A stretch of DNA of 34,628 nt. Source: Chloroflexota bacterium (GTDB taxonomy: Bacteria > Chloroflexota > Anaerolineae > Anaerolineales > UBA11858). The notes beneath the pieces were generated by a model. The model was not told where the DNA came from. It did not search any database and saw only the letters and a program-made list of their open reading frames with translations. Where the stretch lies: positions 1-34,628 of the forward strand of contig DAOUWT010000004.1 in assembly GCA_030666985.1 (NCBI GenBank), in the 5' to 3' direction. Positions 1 through 7,121 of this stretch are shown here, in pieces (the first letter of the stretch is position 1; each line of letters opens with the position of its first letter). Made by a program: the position numbers and the translations under genes.

Positions 1-342
1 AAAAGAATTTTGGACGCAGATTTTCCTGATTAAGGCAGATTTTTAACCGTTTAAGCAGGTTTAAATCAGCATTTATCTGCTTAGCCAAGTGTAGGTCTTG
101 GCCGTCAGCGTCCCATTTTGACTTCTCCGACAGCCTGCTAGGGGGATGTTTCGCGATGAAATGTGAAAGGTCCTCTTGGGGCGGTATAAGCCGAGCGTGC
201 TTCGCGATGTGATTATAACATTTGTGAGTATGAAGGTGGCTACAAATGCAAGTGAATTCGTTATGAGTTGACAGGATGGTTAAAACATTCATTAAAACTG
301 ATATAATGAAGAAAGGATATCGATTATGCAGAAAGAGGGCCT
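1..342. other. Intergenic leader with degenerate short repeats
   Basis: No convincing gene is visible in this stretch. The first 90 bases hold loosely repeated pieces around CAGATTT and AGCAGGTTTAAATCAGC, which look like a decayed short-repeat array. TTCGCGATG occurs twice, near 150 and near 200. The last 70 bases are AT-rich and hold the likely promoter of the kinase gene that follows. Confidence 0.5.
280..307 (+). promoter_or_regulatory. Putative sigma-70 type promoter of the kinase-regulator pair
   Basis: A perfect TATAAT lies at 302-307, 35 bases before the ATG at 343. A weak -35 candidate, TTAAAA, lies at 280-285 with a 16-base spacer. A better-looking TTGACA at 268-273 is 28 bases from the -10 box, which is too far for a normal promoter. 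The call rests mainly on the -10 box and the AT-rich context. Confidence 0.4.
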
Positions 343-1911
343 ATGAACGAGATTTCAAAAGAATCAATATTAATACTTGATGAAGATAGAGGCATTACTG
401 AACTTTGTGTTCGCGCCTTAAATGAGGCTGGATACCATGCTCTTGGTGTTAACTTCCCTGATGAGGGCATTGAAATCTTAGAGCGGCAGCCTATTGATGT
501 CTTGATGGTTGCTGCCCGAATGACTGGAATGGATAGCCGTCAATTTATAGAAATTGCCTGGCAGCAACAACCAGGTTTGGCCGTTGTGTTGATGACTGGC
601 TTGGGAGACATAGAGACAGCGATAAATTATCTTCTAAACCGAGTGGATGGTATTCTTATCAAGCATTTTAGTGAAGAAGAATTAGTCGAATGTGTTCAGC
701 AGGCGCTTCTTCATCGCCGTCAGAAATTAGTATCCATGCGTTTGCAGGCTTTAGAGCCACTCTTGAAAATTCTGAAAAATATCTTCGAGGTTCAAAGTTT
801 GGATGAGCTAGCAGAATTGGTCTTGCAGGCCATGAAAACCTTTTTGGGGTGCGAAAACGCAGCTATTTTCTTGCGCCGAGAAGGTATGAAAGGTGTATTC
901 GAGATCAGCCATGGCTATGGCAAAGTGCCTCCCCTATCTAAAATTTACAAAATCTATAAACCTGGCTTTGCCAACGTGATTGATCAATCGCTTTGTGTTG
1001 GCGCGGATGTTCTGGAGCAATATAGCCTGACCTCCTTGCTATGGATACCGATTTATGACTCCGAAGACCACTTGGGCGTTGTCGTTGCGGGGCGAAATAA
1101 AAAAGGACATGATTTTAGCAACATCGATTTAGAAGTAGCGAGCATATTTATTGGGCATATTGCGGGCGCCATAAGAAATTTGAAAGAGCAAATTGAGATT
1201 AGAGCACAAAGACAGCAAATTGAAGAGGCTCAGGAGTTGTTAGCACATATTCAGGCATCACGTCCCCTTGAGAGTTTAATGACCACTGTGGCTCATGAGG
1301 TGAATAATCCTTTACAGGCTATCCAGAGTAATCTGGAGTTGGTAGAAAGAGCAACTTCGCCTGAAAATCGTGCATATTATCTAGCCGTTGTGAAGCAGGA
1401 ACTTTCTCGTTTACGCGAAGTGGTGGCGAATATGCTGGATCTATATCGCCCTGGTCAGAAATCTAAAACCTCGTTTTCAATCAATGCAGCCCTTCAGCAG
1501 GTTCTAAACCTCTATGCCCCGAAACTTTCAGAGCAGGATATTAGCGTCCATACAAATTTTGCTGAAGATCTACCTGAAGTGTGGGGCTTGCAAGCCAGGA
1601 TGGAACAAGTGTTTGTTAATCTGATCATCAATGCCCTAGAGGCCATGCCCGAAGGAGGAAAGTTATTTGCATCAACAGAGTTGCAAAAAAACGGAATATC
1701 AATTATTATTAAGGATACAGGACATGGCATTCTTCCTGAGAACAAAAATAGGGTTTTCAAGCCCTTTTTTACCACAAAAGAGGATGGTCATGGACTCGGA
1801 CTAACAATTTGTGATAATATTATTAGTACAGAGCATCAAGGGAAAATAGAGTTACAAGCAAATAATGGAGAAGGCGCTTGTTTTGTTATGACTTTACCTT
1901 TTGGAGGGTGA
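343..1911 (+). CDS. Sensor histidine kinase: degenerate receiver, GAF, HisKA, HATPase
   Basis: A cytoplasmic histidine kinase of 522 residues with no membrane segment. Residues about 8-120 form a receiver-like domain that keeps the acidic pair (DEDRG) and the late lysine (LIKHF), but has alanine in the motif VLMVAARM where the phosphorylated aspartate normally sits. It is therefore probably a pseudo-receiver that binds or dimerises rather than accepting phosphate. A GAF domain spans about 130-285. The HisKA box AHEVNNPLQ gives the phosphorylated His at about residue 318. The ATPase domain has its N box (NLIINALEAMPEGG), G1 box (DTGHGI) and G2 box (GHGLGL). The start at 343 has GAGGG five bases upstream. 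The next gene begins three bases after the stop, so the two are co-transcribed and probably a cognate pair. Confidence 0.9.
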   Translation: MNEISKESILILDEDRGITELCVRALNEAGYHALGVNFPDEGIEILERQPIDVLMVAARMTGMDSRQFIEIAWQQQPGLAVVLMTGLGDIETAINYLLNRVDGILIKHFSEEELVECVQQALLHRRQKLVSMRLQALEPLLKILKNIFEVQSLDELAELVLQAMKTFLGCENAAIFLRREGMKGVFEISHGYGKVPPLSKIYKIYKPGFANVIDQSLCVGADVLEQYSLTSLLWIPIYDSEDHLGVVVAGRNKKGHDFSNIDLEVASIFIGHIAGAIRNLKEQIEIRAQRQQIEEAQELLAHIQASRPLESLMTTVAHEVNNPLQAIQSNLELVERATSPENRAYYLAVVKQELSRLREVVANMLDLYRPGQKSKTSFSINAALQQVLNLYAPKLSEQDISVHTNFAEDLPEVWGLQARMEQVFVNLIINALEAMPEGGKLFASTELQKNGISIIIKDTGHGILPENKNRVFKPFFTTKEDGHGLGLTICDNIISTEHQGKIELQANNGEGACFVMTLPFGG

Positions 1912-1913
1912 TT

Positions 1914-2693
1914 ATGTCTACAGAAATTTTGATTGTTGATGATGAAAAAGCAGTTCGTGAATCTCTTCAGGATATTTTAGAGTTGGAAGGCTACGATGTA
2001 GAAGCTGTAGCTAGTGGTGAAGATGCTCTCGAGAGGCTAAATGAAGAAAAGTATGATCTCATACTCTTAGATCTTAAGATGGCCGGTATTGATGGGGTCG
2101 AGGTGATGCACCAGGCCAACCTATTGTATCCCTCGACTAAGATAATTGTCCTCACCGGTCATGGGTCTTTGGAATCGGCCATCGAAGCTGTTCAAATTGG
2201 CGCTCACGACTACCTCTTGAAACCTTTTGAAACCGAGGATATTCTAGCCAGCATTGAGCGTAGTTTTACTGCGAAGACTGAACGGCAGCGCAAAGAGTTG
2301 TTAATTGAGCAATTGGAATCTTCTCTTAATCAACTCAAGGATGTGGAAGGTATTACTACGCCAGACTTGCCCAGTCGCCGGATAGTTTCATTGCCCCAAG
2401 GGATCATGGTGGATTTGGAGCGCAGGGAAATATGGCGTGGTAACACGCGTTCTCACCTCACACCGACGGAAGGCAAATTGTTTGGGGCCTTCTTGGAGAA
2501 TCGCGCTCGGGTTATGACTCACCAGGAGGTTGTTTTCTTGGTACAGGGTTATGAAATAAATGAATGGGAAGCCCCTGAAGTCTTGCGCCCAATGATCAGC
2601 CGCTTGAGGAAGAAATTGGCTATCTTCCCTGGCATGGAGGATTGGGTGGGCAATGTCCGTGGGACTGGATACGTGTTTGACCCGAATCTGTAA
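1914..2693 (+). CDS. Response regulator, receiver plus winged-helix output
   Basis: A two-domain response regulator of 259 residues. The receiver covers about 4-120 and has the acidic pair VDDE, the phosphorylated Asp53 (LILLDLKM) and the conserved lysine in LLKPF. A coiled linker follows, then an OmpR/PhoB-like winged helix at about 160-258 ending in RLRKKL and VRGTGYVF, the usual DNA-contact and wing signatures. It should therefore bind DNA and control transcription. The ATG at 1914 was chosen because GGAGG lies seven bases upstream and the receiver begins directly after it. An upstream TTG in the same frame at 1878 would overlap the kinase gene and adds nothing conserved. It is the likely partner of the kinase just before it. 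Confidence 0.92.
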   Translation: MSTEILIVDDEKAVRESLQDILELEGYDVEAVASGEDALERLNEEKYDLILLDLKMAGIDGVEVMHQANLLYPSTKIIVLTGHGSLESAIEAVQIGAHDYLLKPFETEDILASIERSFTAKTERQRKELLIEQLESSLNQLKDVEGITTPDLPSRRIVSLPQGIMVDLERREIWRGNTRSHLTPTEGKLFGAFLENRARVMTHQEVVFLVQGYEINEWEAPEVLRPMISRLRKKLAIFPGMEDWVGNVRGTGYVFDPNL

Positions 2694-2760
2694 ATAGGAC
2701 TCGTCACACTGCGGGCCTGGCTTGCTTTGCATGCCTAAAGTGGTGTCCCTACTCTGAAAG

Positions 2761-2796
2761 AAAAACCTTCCCGGATTACCCTGGGAAGGTTTTTTT
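2761..2796. terminator. Bidirectional intrinsic terminator
   Basis: A 12-base-pair stem (arms 2761-2772 and 2783-2794) with a ten-base loop. It has an A run on the left and a T run on the right. It sits 68 bases after the stop of the regulator and between convergent genes, so it can stop transcription from both sides. Confidence 0.85.
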
Positions 2797-2829
2797 AGGA
2801 ACCGCGTTCCTCCGAGGAACGCGGTTCCT
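2797..2829. repeat. Perfect 15-bp inverted repeat around AGGAACCGCGTTCCT
   Basis: The arms at 2797-2811 and 2815-2829 are exact inverted copies with a three-base loop, abutting the terminator. The same AGGAACCGCGTTCCT word recurs at 7126-7140 after another response regulator gene, so this is a small dispersed palindrome or a second terminator-type hairpin. Confidence 0.7.
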
Positions 2830-2935
2830 AATTTTGGGGGAGGGCGCCACGCGGGGGCGTGAGAGCAAACCCCAAGCGCAGTGCCACGCCTGAACGGGGA
2901 AAAACCCTGGGGGGGACGGGGGGGTGAGAAGAACT
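2830..2935 (+). repeat. Partial copy of the GC-rich dispersed element (copy 1)
   Basis: This segment shares an ordered series of blocks with 15010-15190, 26788-27019 and, inverted, about 7744-7930: ATTTTGGGGGAGGG, CCACGCGGGGGCGTGAGA, then CGGGGAAAAACCCTGGGGG. The terminal ATCATTCA is absent on both sides, so this copy is truncated. No plausible gene is present; open frames here are by-products of the GC-rich sequence. Confidence 0.7.
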
Positions 2936-3973
2936 TCAGCGATCGGGCTGCCAGGGCACATCTCCTGAGAGGCGGGGTGCGCTCAACCAACTGAGCCATC
3001 CCCCAGGCCTCTGTTTTGCCCGAGAGGTTTTCTTATCCCATCCTACTAGAATTAAGCTGACGCTCAACAGTGCCGCGCCGGCCCATTGGTAGAGGCTCAA
3101 TGATTCTTTAAGCCAGAAGTGGGCCACGATGATGGTCACAATCAGCTCGCTTAGGCCTAGCAAGGCGGTTTGCATTCCCCCAATGTTTTTTACCCCTAAA
3201 AATAACGTTAGCCGGGAACTGAATGTTACCAGGGTTAGGCCAATAAGCGGCCCCCAGGCAGGCAAAGTTGTTGGTAGGCCTCCCGACCCAGAGAAGATGA
3301 AAGTGGGTACTACGAGAGCGCTCATTGCTACAAGTGTGTAAAGGGTAACCGTGGGGGCTGGCATATCGTAGAGTACCCTTTGGTTGATAGGGAGATGGAG
3401 GGCATATAGGGCCGCCGCGATCAACATCTGGATAGCGCCAATAACATGAATGCTGCCCCCATCGGTTTTCATGAGCAGAGCGGCAGCCGGGATGGCCAAG
3501 GAAAGGCGGAATATAGTCATCTTGCTGGGTTTATTGCGGTCAAGGATCATCCAGAACGCCACAAAGACGGGATAGAAGGAGTTCAAGAGTTGGCCGATTC
3601 CAGCGTCTAAGTGGCTGAGAGAACTGTAGTAAAAGAGAGAACCCAGGCCATTTGTCCAGCCCGCCATGAGGCAGCCTAAAACCCCGGCGGGGTATATGTA
3701 GAGGTATTTTCGCTTGAAAATGGCTATCACGACAAAGAGCAAAAAAGTAGCCAAAAAGGTTCGGATGCCGACCACTGCCAGGGGTGGGACACCCAACAAG
3801 ATGGCCTTCTTCCCGAAGACGGGAGACATCCCCAGAAAGAACGCAGATGCCAGAGCAGAATAAATGCCTGTGGCGCGTTCTCCTCGGAACGATTCTTTGA
3901 AGGGATGTGTTATTTGCCTTCTAAACCTCGCGAGAGGGAAGGCTGTGCTAGTGTTTTCTGTGTTGTTTGTCAT
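2936..3973 (-). CDS. EamA/DMT-family transporter
   Basis: A membrane protein of 345 residues with about ten hydrophobic segments in two similar halves, the pattern of the drug/metabolite transporter (EamA, RhaT-like) superfamily. Typical features are the first segment (ALASAFFLGMSPVFGKKA) and the GIGQLLNSFYPVFVAFW stretch that closes the first EamA repeat. The second repeat ends in LSVSLILVGWD. The substrate cannot be told. The ATG at 3973 is the only good start; no clear ribosome-binding site precedes it. The last 20 or so codons run through a tRNA-like fragment (2966-3004), and the final residues after KKTSRAKQRPGG do not look like a transporter tail. The original stop may therefore have been lost. 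It lies downstream of the threonine synthase gene on the same strand. Confidence 0.85.
   Translation of the reverse strand: MTNNTENTSTAFPLARFRRQITHPFKESFRGERATGIYSALASAFFLGMSPVFGKKAILLGVPPLAVVGIRTFLATFLLFVVIAIFKRKYLYIYPAGVLGCLMAGWTNGLGSLFYYSSLSHLDAGIGQLLNSFYPVFVAFWMILDRNKPSKMTIFRLSLAIPAAALLMKTDGGSIHVIGAIQMLIAAALYALHLPINQRVLYDMPAPTVTLYTLVAMSALVVPTFIFSGSGGLPTTLPAWGPLIGLTLVTFSSRLTLFLGVKNIGGMQTALLGLSELIVTIIVAHFWLKESLSLYQWAGAALLSVSLILVGWDKKTSRAKQRPGGWLSWLSAPRLSGDVPWQPDR
2966..3004 (-). pseudogene. tRNA-like 5' half, not a complete tRNA
   Basis: Read on the minus strand, this begins GGGGGATGGCTCAGTTGGTT and continues GAGCGCACCCCGCCTCTCA. That resembles a tRNA from the acceptor stem through a D arm (GCTC/GAGC) to an anticodon loop. 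The following bases close neither an anticodon stem, a T arm (no TTCGAATC), nor an acceptor stem. It is best read as a truncated tRNA piece, or chance similarity, lying over the 3' end of the transporter gene. Confidence 0.35.
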
Positions 3974-4045
3974 GGATGAGGGGGATGCTGCTAAAGGTAA
4001 TTATTCAATGTCATTTAAGTTAAGGCTGCCGAATCCATCGTCCAG

Positions 4046-4120
4046 GGATAGTGAAGGTCTCCAGACCGAATGGTACCGCGTGTCAAAGGGGTGCCGCTCG
4101 GTTACAAACCTTCGCTATCC
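4046..4120 (+). ncRNA. Folded element with T-box antiterminator-like core
   Basis: The outer arms 4046-4058 and 4108-4120 form 13 pairs with one G-U. Inside, CCGA (4066-4069) pairs with TCGG (4098-4101), and GGTACC (4072-4077) can pair with GGTGCC (4090-4095), again through a G-U. The wobbles work only in + strand RNA; on the minus strand they become mismatches. The core TGGTACCGCG equals the usual T-box antiterminator word (UGGNACCGCG), and CCGA-A-TGGTACC-GCG can fold against CGC-TCGG in T-box fashion. There is no + strand gene just downstream and no identified specifier stem, so the function is unknown. Confidence 0.4.
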
Positions 4121-4149
4121 ATATTAGGCTGAACTGGCGGAGGTGACAG

Positions 4150-5835
4150 TTACTTGGTCAGACTTTTAACCTCTTCTAAGAGTTCATTGTCCATGAAATT
4201 GCCTTTTTGGAGTAAGGCATGGATGCGGCCCTGGAGACGCTGTTTTTCCTGGGGCGTGAGTGTTTTTGCCGTAACGACAATGACCGGGATAGAAGCTGTT
4301 TCGGGTTGGGAGCGAAGCTGATCGAGGACGGTGAAACCATCTTGTTTGGGCATCATCAAGTCGAGGATCATCAAGTCGGGAAGTTTCTCTTGGGCTATTC
4401 GAATGGCCTCGCTTCCATTTTGTGCTTCATAGAAAGTATACTCCCCTTGGGATTGGAGAATGCGCCGGATGAGGCGTCTGGCGTGGGGATGGTCATCCAC
4501 AATAGCAATGTGAGAATACTTGTCTGGTGTAACGCGGCTGAGCGCGGACAGGATGCCGTCCTCGGGGAATATTTCTGCTTCTTCTTCGGCGCGAGGAGGA
4601 AGGCTTACATCACGGGACCAGTCATCATCAAGGATCATCTTTTCAGTGGGAAGGGTGTGACCGGTGCAGTTGACGACGATGACTTCGTCGGGGTCAATTT
4701 GCCCGGCCCGGGTCATTTTGATCAATCCTGCAAAGGCGACGGCAGCCGCCGGTTCCATGGACATCCCCTCCATCTCGGCCAAAACGTGCATGGCGCGGAA
4801 GGCTTCTTCATCGGTGATGCTTTCGAAAGTGCCGCCCCGTTCTTCTAGCATCCACTTCCTAAGGAGGGTATAGGTCCGGCCTGGGTCTCCGGTGGCAAGG
4901 GTGGCTATTTTGGTGTGAGGTGTTAAAACGGGGTCTGCTACGTCTTGGTTGGCTTTCCAGGCTTTTGCCATGGGGGCGCAGCCAGCAGATTGAATCCCGG
5001 CAATTTGGGGGACATCATCCACCAGGCCCATTTGCCTTAGCTCGCGGTACCCTTTCATTACCCCCACTGCGCCTACTCCTCCGCTGAGGGACTGAAAATA
5101 CCAGTCTGGTGTTCGCCAGGGCGTGGTGGCGCTCCCTGGGGAGAGTTTCTCGGCGAGTTGTTCAGCTATCTCGAAGGCGACCGTTTTCATGGATTCCAAA
5201 GTGGAAATAGACCGTGTGCCCCTTTCGAGGTAAAGGCCGCCGGCTTGTTGCTTGGCAAATTGAGCCGCTAATGCCTTGGCCTGGTCGTAAGACGCGGTTA
5301 CTTTTATGACTTGGCTGCCATAAATTGCTACTTCGCGCATTTTTTCGGCCGGGACTAAGCTGGTTATGAAAGTCCACAATTTGATACCGGCCCGGGAGGC
5401 ATAAGCGGAATAAGAAATGGCGACATTACCCGTGGAGGCTAAGACAGCTTCGTTGACACCTGCTTCTTTGAGAGCCGAGATAGTGAGGATGGCTTGGCGG
5501 TCTTTGAAGGAGTTGGTTGGGTTCTGGCGTTCGTCTTTGATGTAGAGGTTCTTAAGCCCCAGCATCAGTCCCAGATTCTCTGCGCGGAGGAGCGGGGTAC
5601 CCCCCTCGCCCATGCTGATTTCAGAGCGCTCCTTGATAGGGAGAAGTTCAATACACCGCCAGAAGTCAAAGGGGCGACTTTTTATACGCTCTAGTAATTT
5701 TTTGCCTAGTGCGGGGTCTTCTTCATAACGAGCTACCCGCCACTTTCCATTGCATGCAGGGCAGCGAGACTCATGGAGACGATATTCGGTTTTGTGCCCA
5801 CAATCTAGGCATTCGATGTAAAAAATTTCGGCCAT
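4150..5835 (-). CDS. thrC: Threonine synthase fused to a receiver domain
   Basis: A 561-residue protein joining a PLP enzyme to a signalling domain. The N-terminus has a zinc-ribbon cluster (Cys9, Cys12, Cys25, Cys28). Residues about 70-430 are a fold-type II PLP enzyme with GEGGTPLL, NPTNSFKDR (Lys111 is the expected PLP Schiff base), ASTGNVAISYSAYASRAG and TGHTLPTEKM. Together these match threonine synthase, which turns O-phosphohomoserine into threonine and phosphate. Residues about 440-560 form a full receiver domain (IAIVDDH, Asp492 in LMILDLMMPKQDG, VVTAK) with normal phosphorylation residues. ATG 5835 was chosen because AAGGA lies about ten bases upstream and the zinc ribbon starts at once. 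The longer frame to 5988 runs through heptamer repeats. The fusion is unusual: phosphorylation could regulate threonine synthesis, or the enzyme half may have a regulatory role. The receiver is in frame with no sign of a frameshift. Confidence 0.9.
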   Translation of the reverse strand: MAEIFYIECLDCGHKTEYRLHESRCPACNGKWRVARYEEDPALGKKLLERIKSRPFDFWRCIELLPIKERSEISMGEGGTPLLRAENLGLMLGLKNLYIKDERQNPTNSFKDRQAILTISALKEAGVNEAVLASTGNVAISYSAYASRAGIKLWTFITSLVPAEKMREVAIYGSQVIKVTASYDQAKALAAQFAKQQAGGLYLERGTRSISTLESMKTVAFEIAEQLAEKLSPGSATTPWRTPDWYFQSLSGGVGAVGVMKGYRELRQMGLVDDVPQIAGIQSAGCAPMAKAWKANQDVADPVLTPHTKIATLATGDPGRTYTLLRKWMLEERGGTFESITDEEAFRAMHVLAEMEGMSMEPAAAVAFAGLIKMTRAGQIDPDEVIVVNCTGHTLPTEKMILDDDWSRDVSLPPRAEEEAEIFPEDGILSALSRVTPDKYSHIAIVDDHPHARRLIRRILQSQGEYTFYEAQNGSEAIRIAQEKLPDLMILDLMMPKQDGFTVLDQLRSQPETASIPVIVVTAKTLTPQEKQRLQGRIHALLQKGNFMDNELLEEVKSLTK

Positions 5836-5897
5836 GTTATGTGATATCCTTTTGTACTCATCATGAAGAGAATTTGTGAGATTATTTTGATTGAAAT

Positions 5898-5946
5898 GCG
5901 TGTAGCGTGTAGCGTGTTGCGTGTAGCGTGTTGCGTGTAGCGTGAG
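5898..5946. repeat. Heptamer tandem array GCGTGTW, seven copies
   Basis: Seven consecutive seven-base units, GCGTGTA or GCGTGTT with GCGTGAG last, lie just upstream of the threonine synthase gene. A short mirror-like stretch TCACGTTTCACGG follows. The unit length and the GCGTG core match the array at 7661-7737. Confidence 0.9.
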
Positions 5947-6136
5947 TTCACGTTTCACGGTGGGATAGATTATTTTTTTGACATCCAATTACGTTCATGC
6001 TCATATATTCTACCAAGAAAACGTTGGAATGTTGAAGGGAATGTCAGGGCAATTGCTCTGGTTAGAACAGCCTGCGTTTTTCACCTTACAATCGCTTTTC
6101 GATTTCTTTTCGGTTTGCAGCAATTCTAAATTTGGC

Positions 6137-6249
6137 TGTCATACCGCAAGGGTATACCCGTTGGTATTGCGAGGCGGTTTTTTCGCCGAAGCAATCCCCC
6201 CCACCATCGAGGAGACTGCCACGCCGGAAAGCGTCGGCTCGCAGTGACA
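6137..6249. repeat. MITE-like palindromic element with TGTCA/TGACA ends
   Basis: The element starts TGTCAT and ends GCAGTGACA. Its interior has GCGAGGCGG, GCCGAAGCAATC and a CGGCTCGCA end, the style of the widespread TGTCATTGCGAG...CTCGCAATGACA intergenic repeat. A palindrome centred on GGGTATACCC is embedded near its left end. A direct repeat of CTTTTCGGTTTGC flanks the whole. Confidence 0.6.
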
Positions 6250-6345
6250 TATTGAGAATTGCTTTTCGGTTTGCCCTTTCCTTGCTTAATAATAAGCTAC
6301 TTGGTAAAATACAGCCCATAAGTTGAGTTTTTCTCAGCAAATTAT

Positions 6346-6417
6346 GCGGGTGTCGCCAAGTGGTAAGGCATCAGCTTCCCAAGCTGACATTCGTCGGTTC
6401 GAATCCGATCACCCGCT
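6346..6417 (+). tRNA. trnG: tRNA-Gly (anticodon CCC)
   Basis: A 72-base cloverleaf. The acceptor stem GCGGGTG/CACCCGC is perfect. The D arm is GCCA...GGC, and the anticodon stem TCAGC/GCTGA encloses the loop TTCCCAA with anticodon CCC, which reads GGG. The T arm is GTCGG/CCGAT around TTCGAAT, and the discriminator base is T. CCA is not encoded. An open frame starting at 6323 that runs through it is not a real gene. Confidence 0.96.
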
Positions 6418-6511
6418 CTTTTATGTCCCGCCTGTAGGGGGTATTCCCTTTGATACAAACATGACATCACTGCTAGATCGGAAGATTTTCGCTACAAGCG
6501 GAAGGTATAAG

Positions 6512-6681
6512 TTAATTGTAGTTGCCCAAAATCACGGTGGTAGAACTGCATTGCACTTGGGAAAGTGCGTACCCTGTTGGGGCATAATAATTGTAGTTCG
6601 GGTTTCATGGACAGACTCGTGGTGCAACGCATCCAAAAGCAGATGCAATGCACCACTAACATTTTGAGCAATTACAATTAA
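6512..6681. repeat. Large imperfect palindrome with 21-bp inverted ends
   Basis: Left arm 6512-6532 and right arm 6661-6681 match as inverted copies at 19 of 21 positions (left arm begins TTAATTGTAGTTGCCC). Just inside, a second inverted pair lies at the right: GTGGTGCA (6619-6626) with TGCACCAC (6649-6656), and GCATC (6629-6633) with GATGC (6642-6646). TAATTGTAGTT is also directly repeated near 6513 and 6588. It contains no convincing gene. It could be a MITE or a structured RNA, and it occupies most of the 315-base gap between tRNA-Gly and the next gene. Confidence 0.7.
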
Positions 6682-6732
6682 TTCTCTTCATGGACTTATA
6701 ACACGTTTTATTAAGGAGCAGTCTTTTCAAAC

Positions 6733-7116
6733 ATGAGTTCACAACCAATTATACTCTGCGTAGAAGATAACTTGAGAAACCGGGTTTTACTCAAGCGCAT
6801 ACTCCAACATCAAGGGTATGAAGTCCAAGAAGCTAAAGACGCCCATCAGGCTCTAGAAATCTTGAAAACACTCGTCCCAGATTTGATTCTGATGGATATA
6901 AACATGCCTGATGTAGATGGCTTTGCATTGACTCAAAAACTAAGAAGAAAACCCAAATTAGCAGATGTTCCCATAATCGCGATTACCGCGAACGTCATGA
7001 AAGGGGATCGAGAACGCGTACTCGAAGCCGGTTGTGATGGCTATATTGAAAAGCCAATTGATATTGACGAATTAACCTCTCAAGTAAGCTTGTTCTTAGG
7101 CGTCGTCAAGAAATAA
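6733..7116 (+). CDS. Single-domain response regulator, DivK/CheY-like
   Basis: A stand-alone receiver of 127 residues with no output domain. It has the acidic pair in CVEDN, the phosphorylated Asp55 in LILMDINMPDVDGF, threonine in AITAN, and lysine in YIEKPID. The EDN start and the GCDGYIEKPID ending are typical of DivK-like regulators, which work by binding kinases or other signalling proteins rather than DNA. AAGGAG lies 15 bases before the ATG, a rather long spacing. It is the first of two such regulators directly upstream of the large GAF-sensor operon, so it may be a phospho-target of that system or carry phosphate between kinases. Confidence 0.92.
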   Translation: MSSQPIILCVEDNLRNRVLLKRILQHQGYEVQEAKDAHQALEILKTLVPDLILMDINMPDVDGFALTQKLRRKPKLADVPIIAITANVMKGDRERVLEAGCDGYIEKPIDIDELTSQVSLFLGVVKK

Positions 7117-7121
7117 CTTTC

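Larger units (their letters stand above)
5836..6345. other. Gene-free interval upstream of thrC and before tRNA-Gly
   Basis: No coding gene is supported here. The interval holds the heptamer array at 5898-5946, an AT-rich stretch at 5960-6110 where a thrC promoter may lie on the minus strand, and a palindromic element at 6137-6249. The 13-base word CTTTTCGGTTTGC is directly repeated at 6106-6118 and 6262-6274, on either side of the palindromic element. Confidence 0.6.

Noticed and set aside
268-273. TTGACA as the -35 box of the first gene
   Set aside because: It is 28 bases from the TATAAT at 302-307, too far for a normal sigma-70 promoter.
2388-2999. A 203-residue minus-strand open frame beginning MAQLVERT
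   Set aside because: It starts in the tRNA-like piece, crosses the GC-rich element and the terminator, and ends antisense to the response regulator. No domain is seen.
4219-4848. A 209-residue open frame on the + strand
   Set aside because: It lies fully antisense to the receiver and catalytic parts of the threonine synthase fusion, which has clear motifs; the + frame has none.
6323-6667. A 114-residue open frame over the tRNA-Gly region
   Set aside because: It contains the translated tRNA (GKASASQADIRRFESDHP) and part of the palindrome, so it is not a gene.
6512-6681. A retron-type non-coding RNA
   Set aside because: The fold is suggestive, but no reverse transcriptase gene is present in the window.
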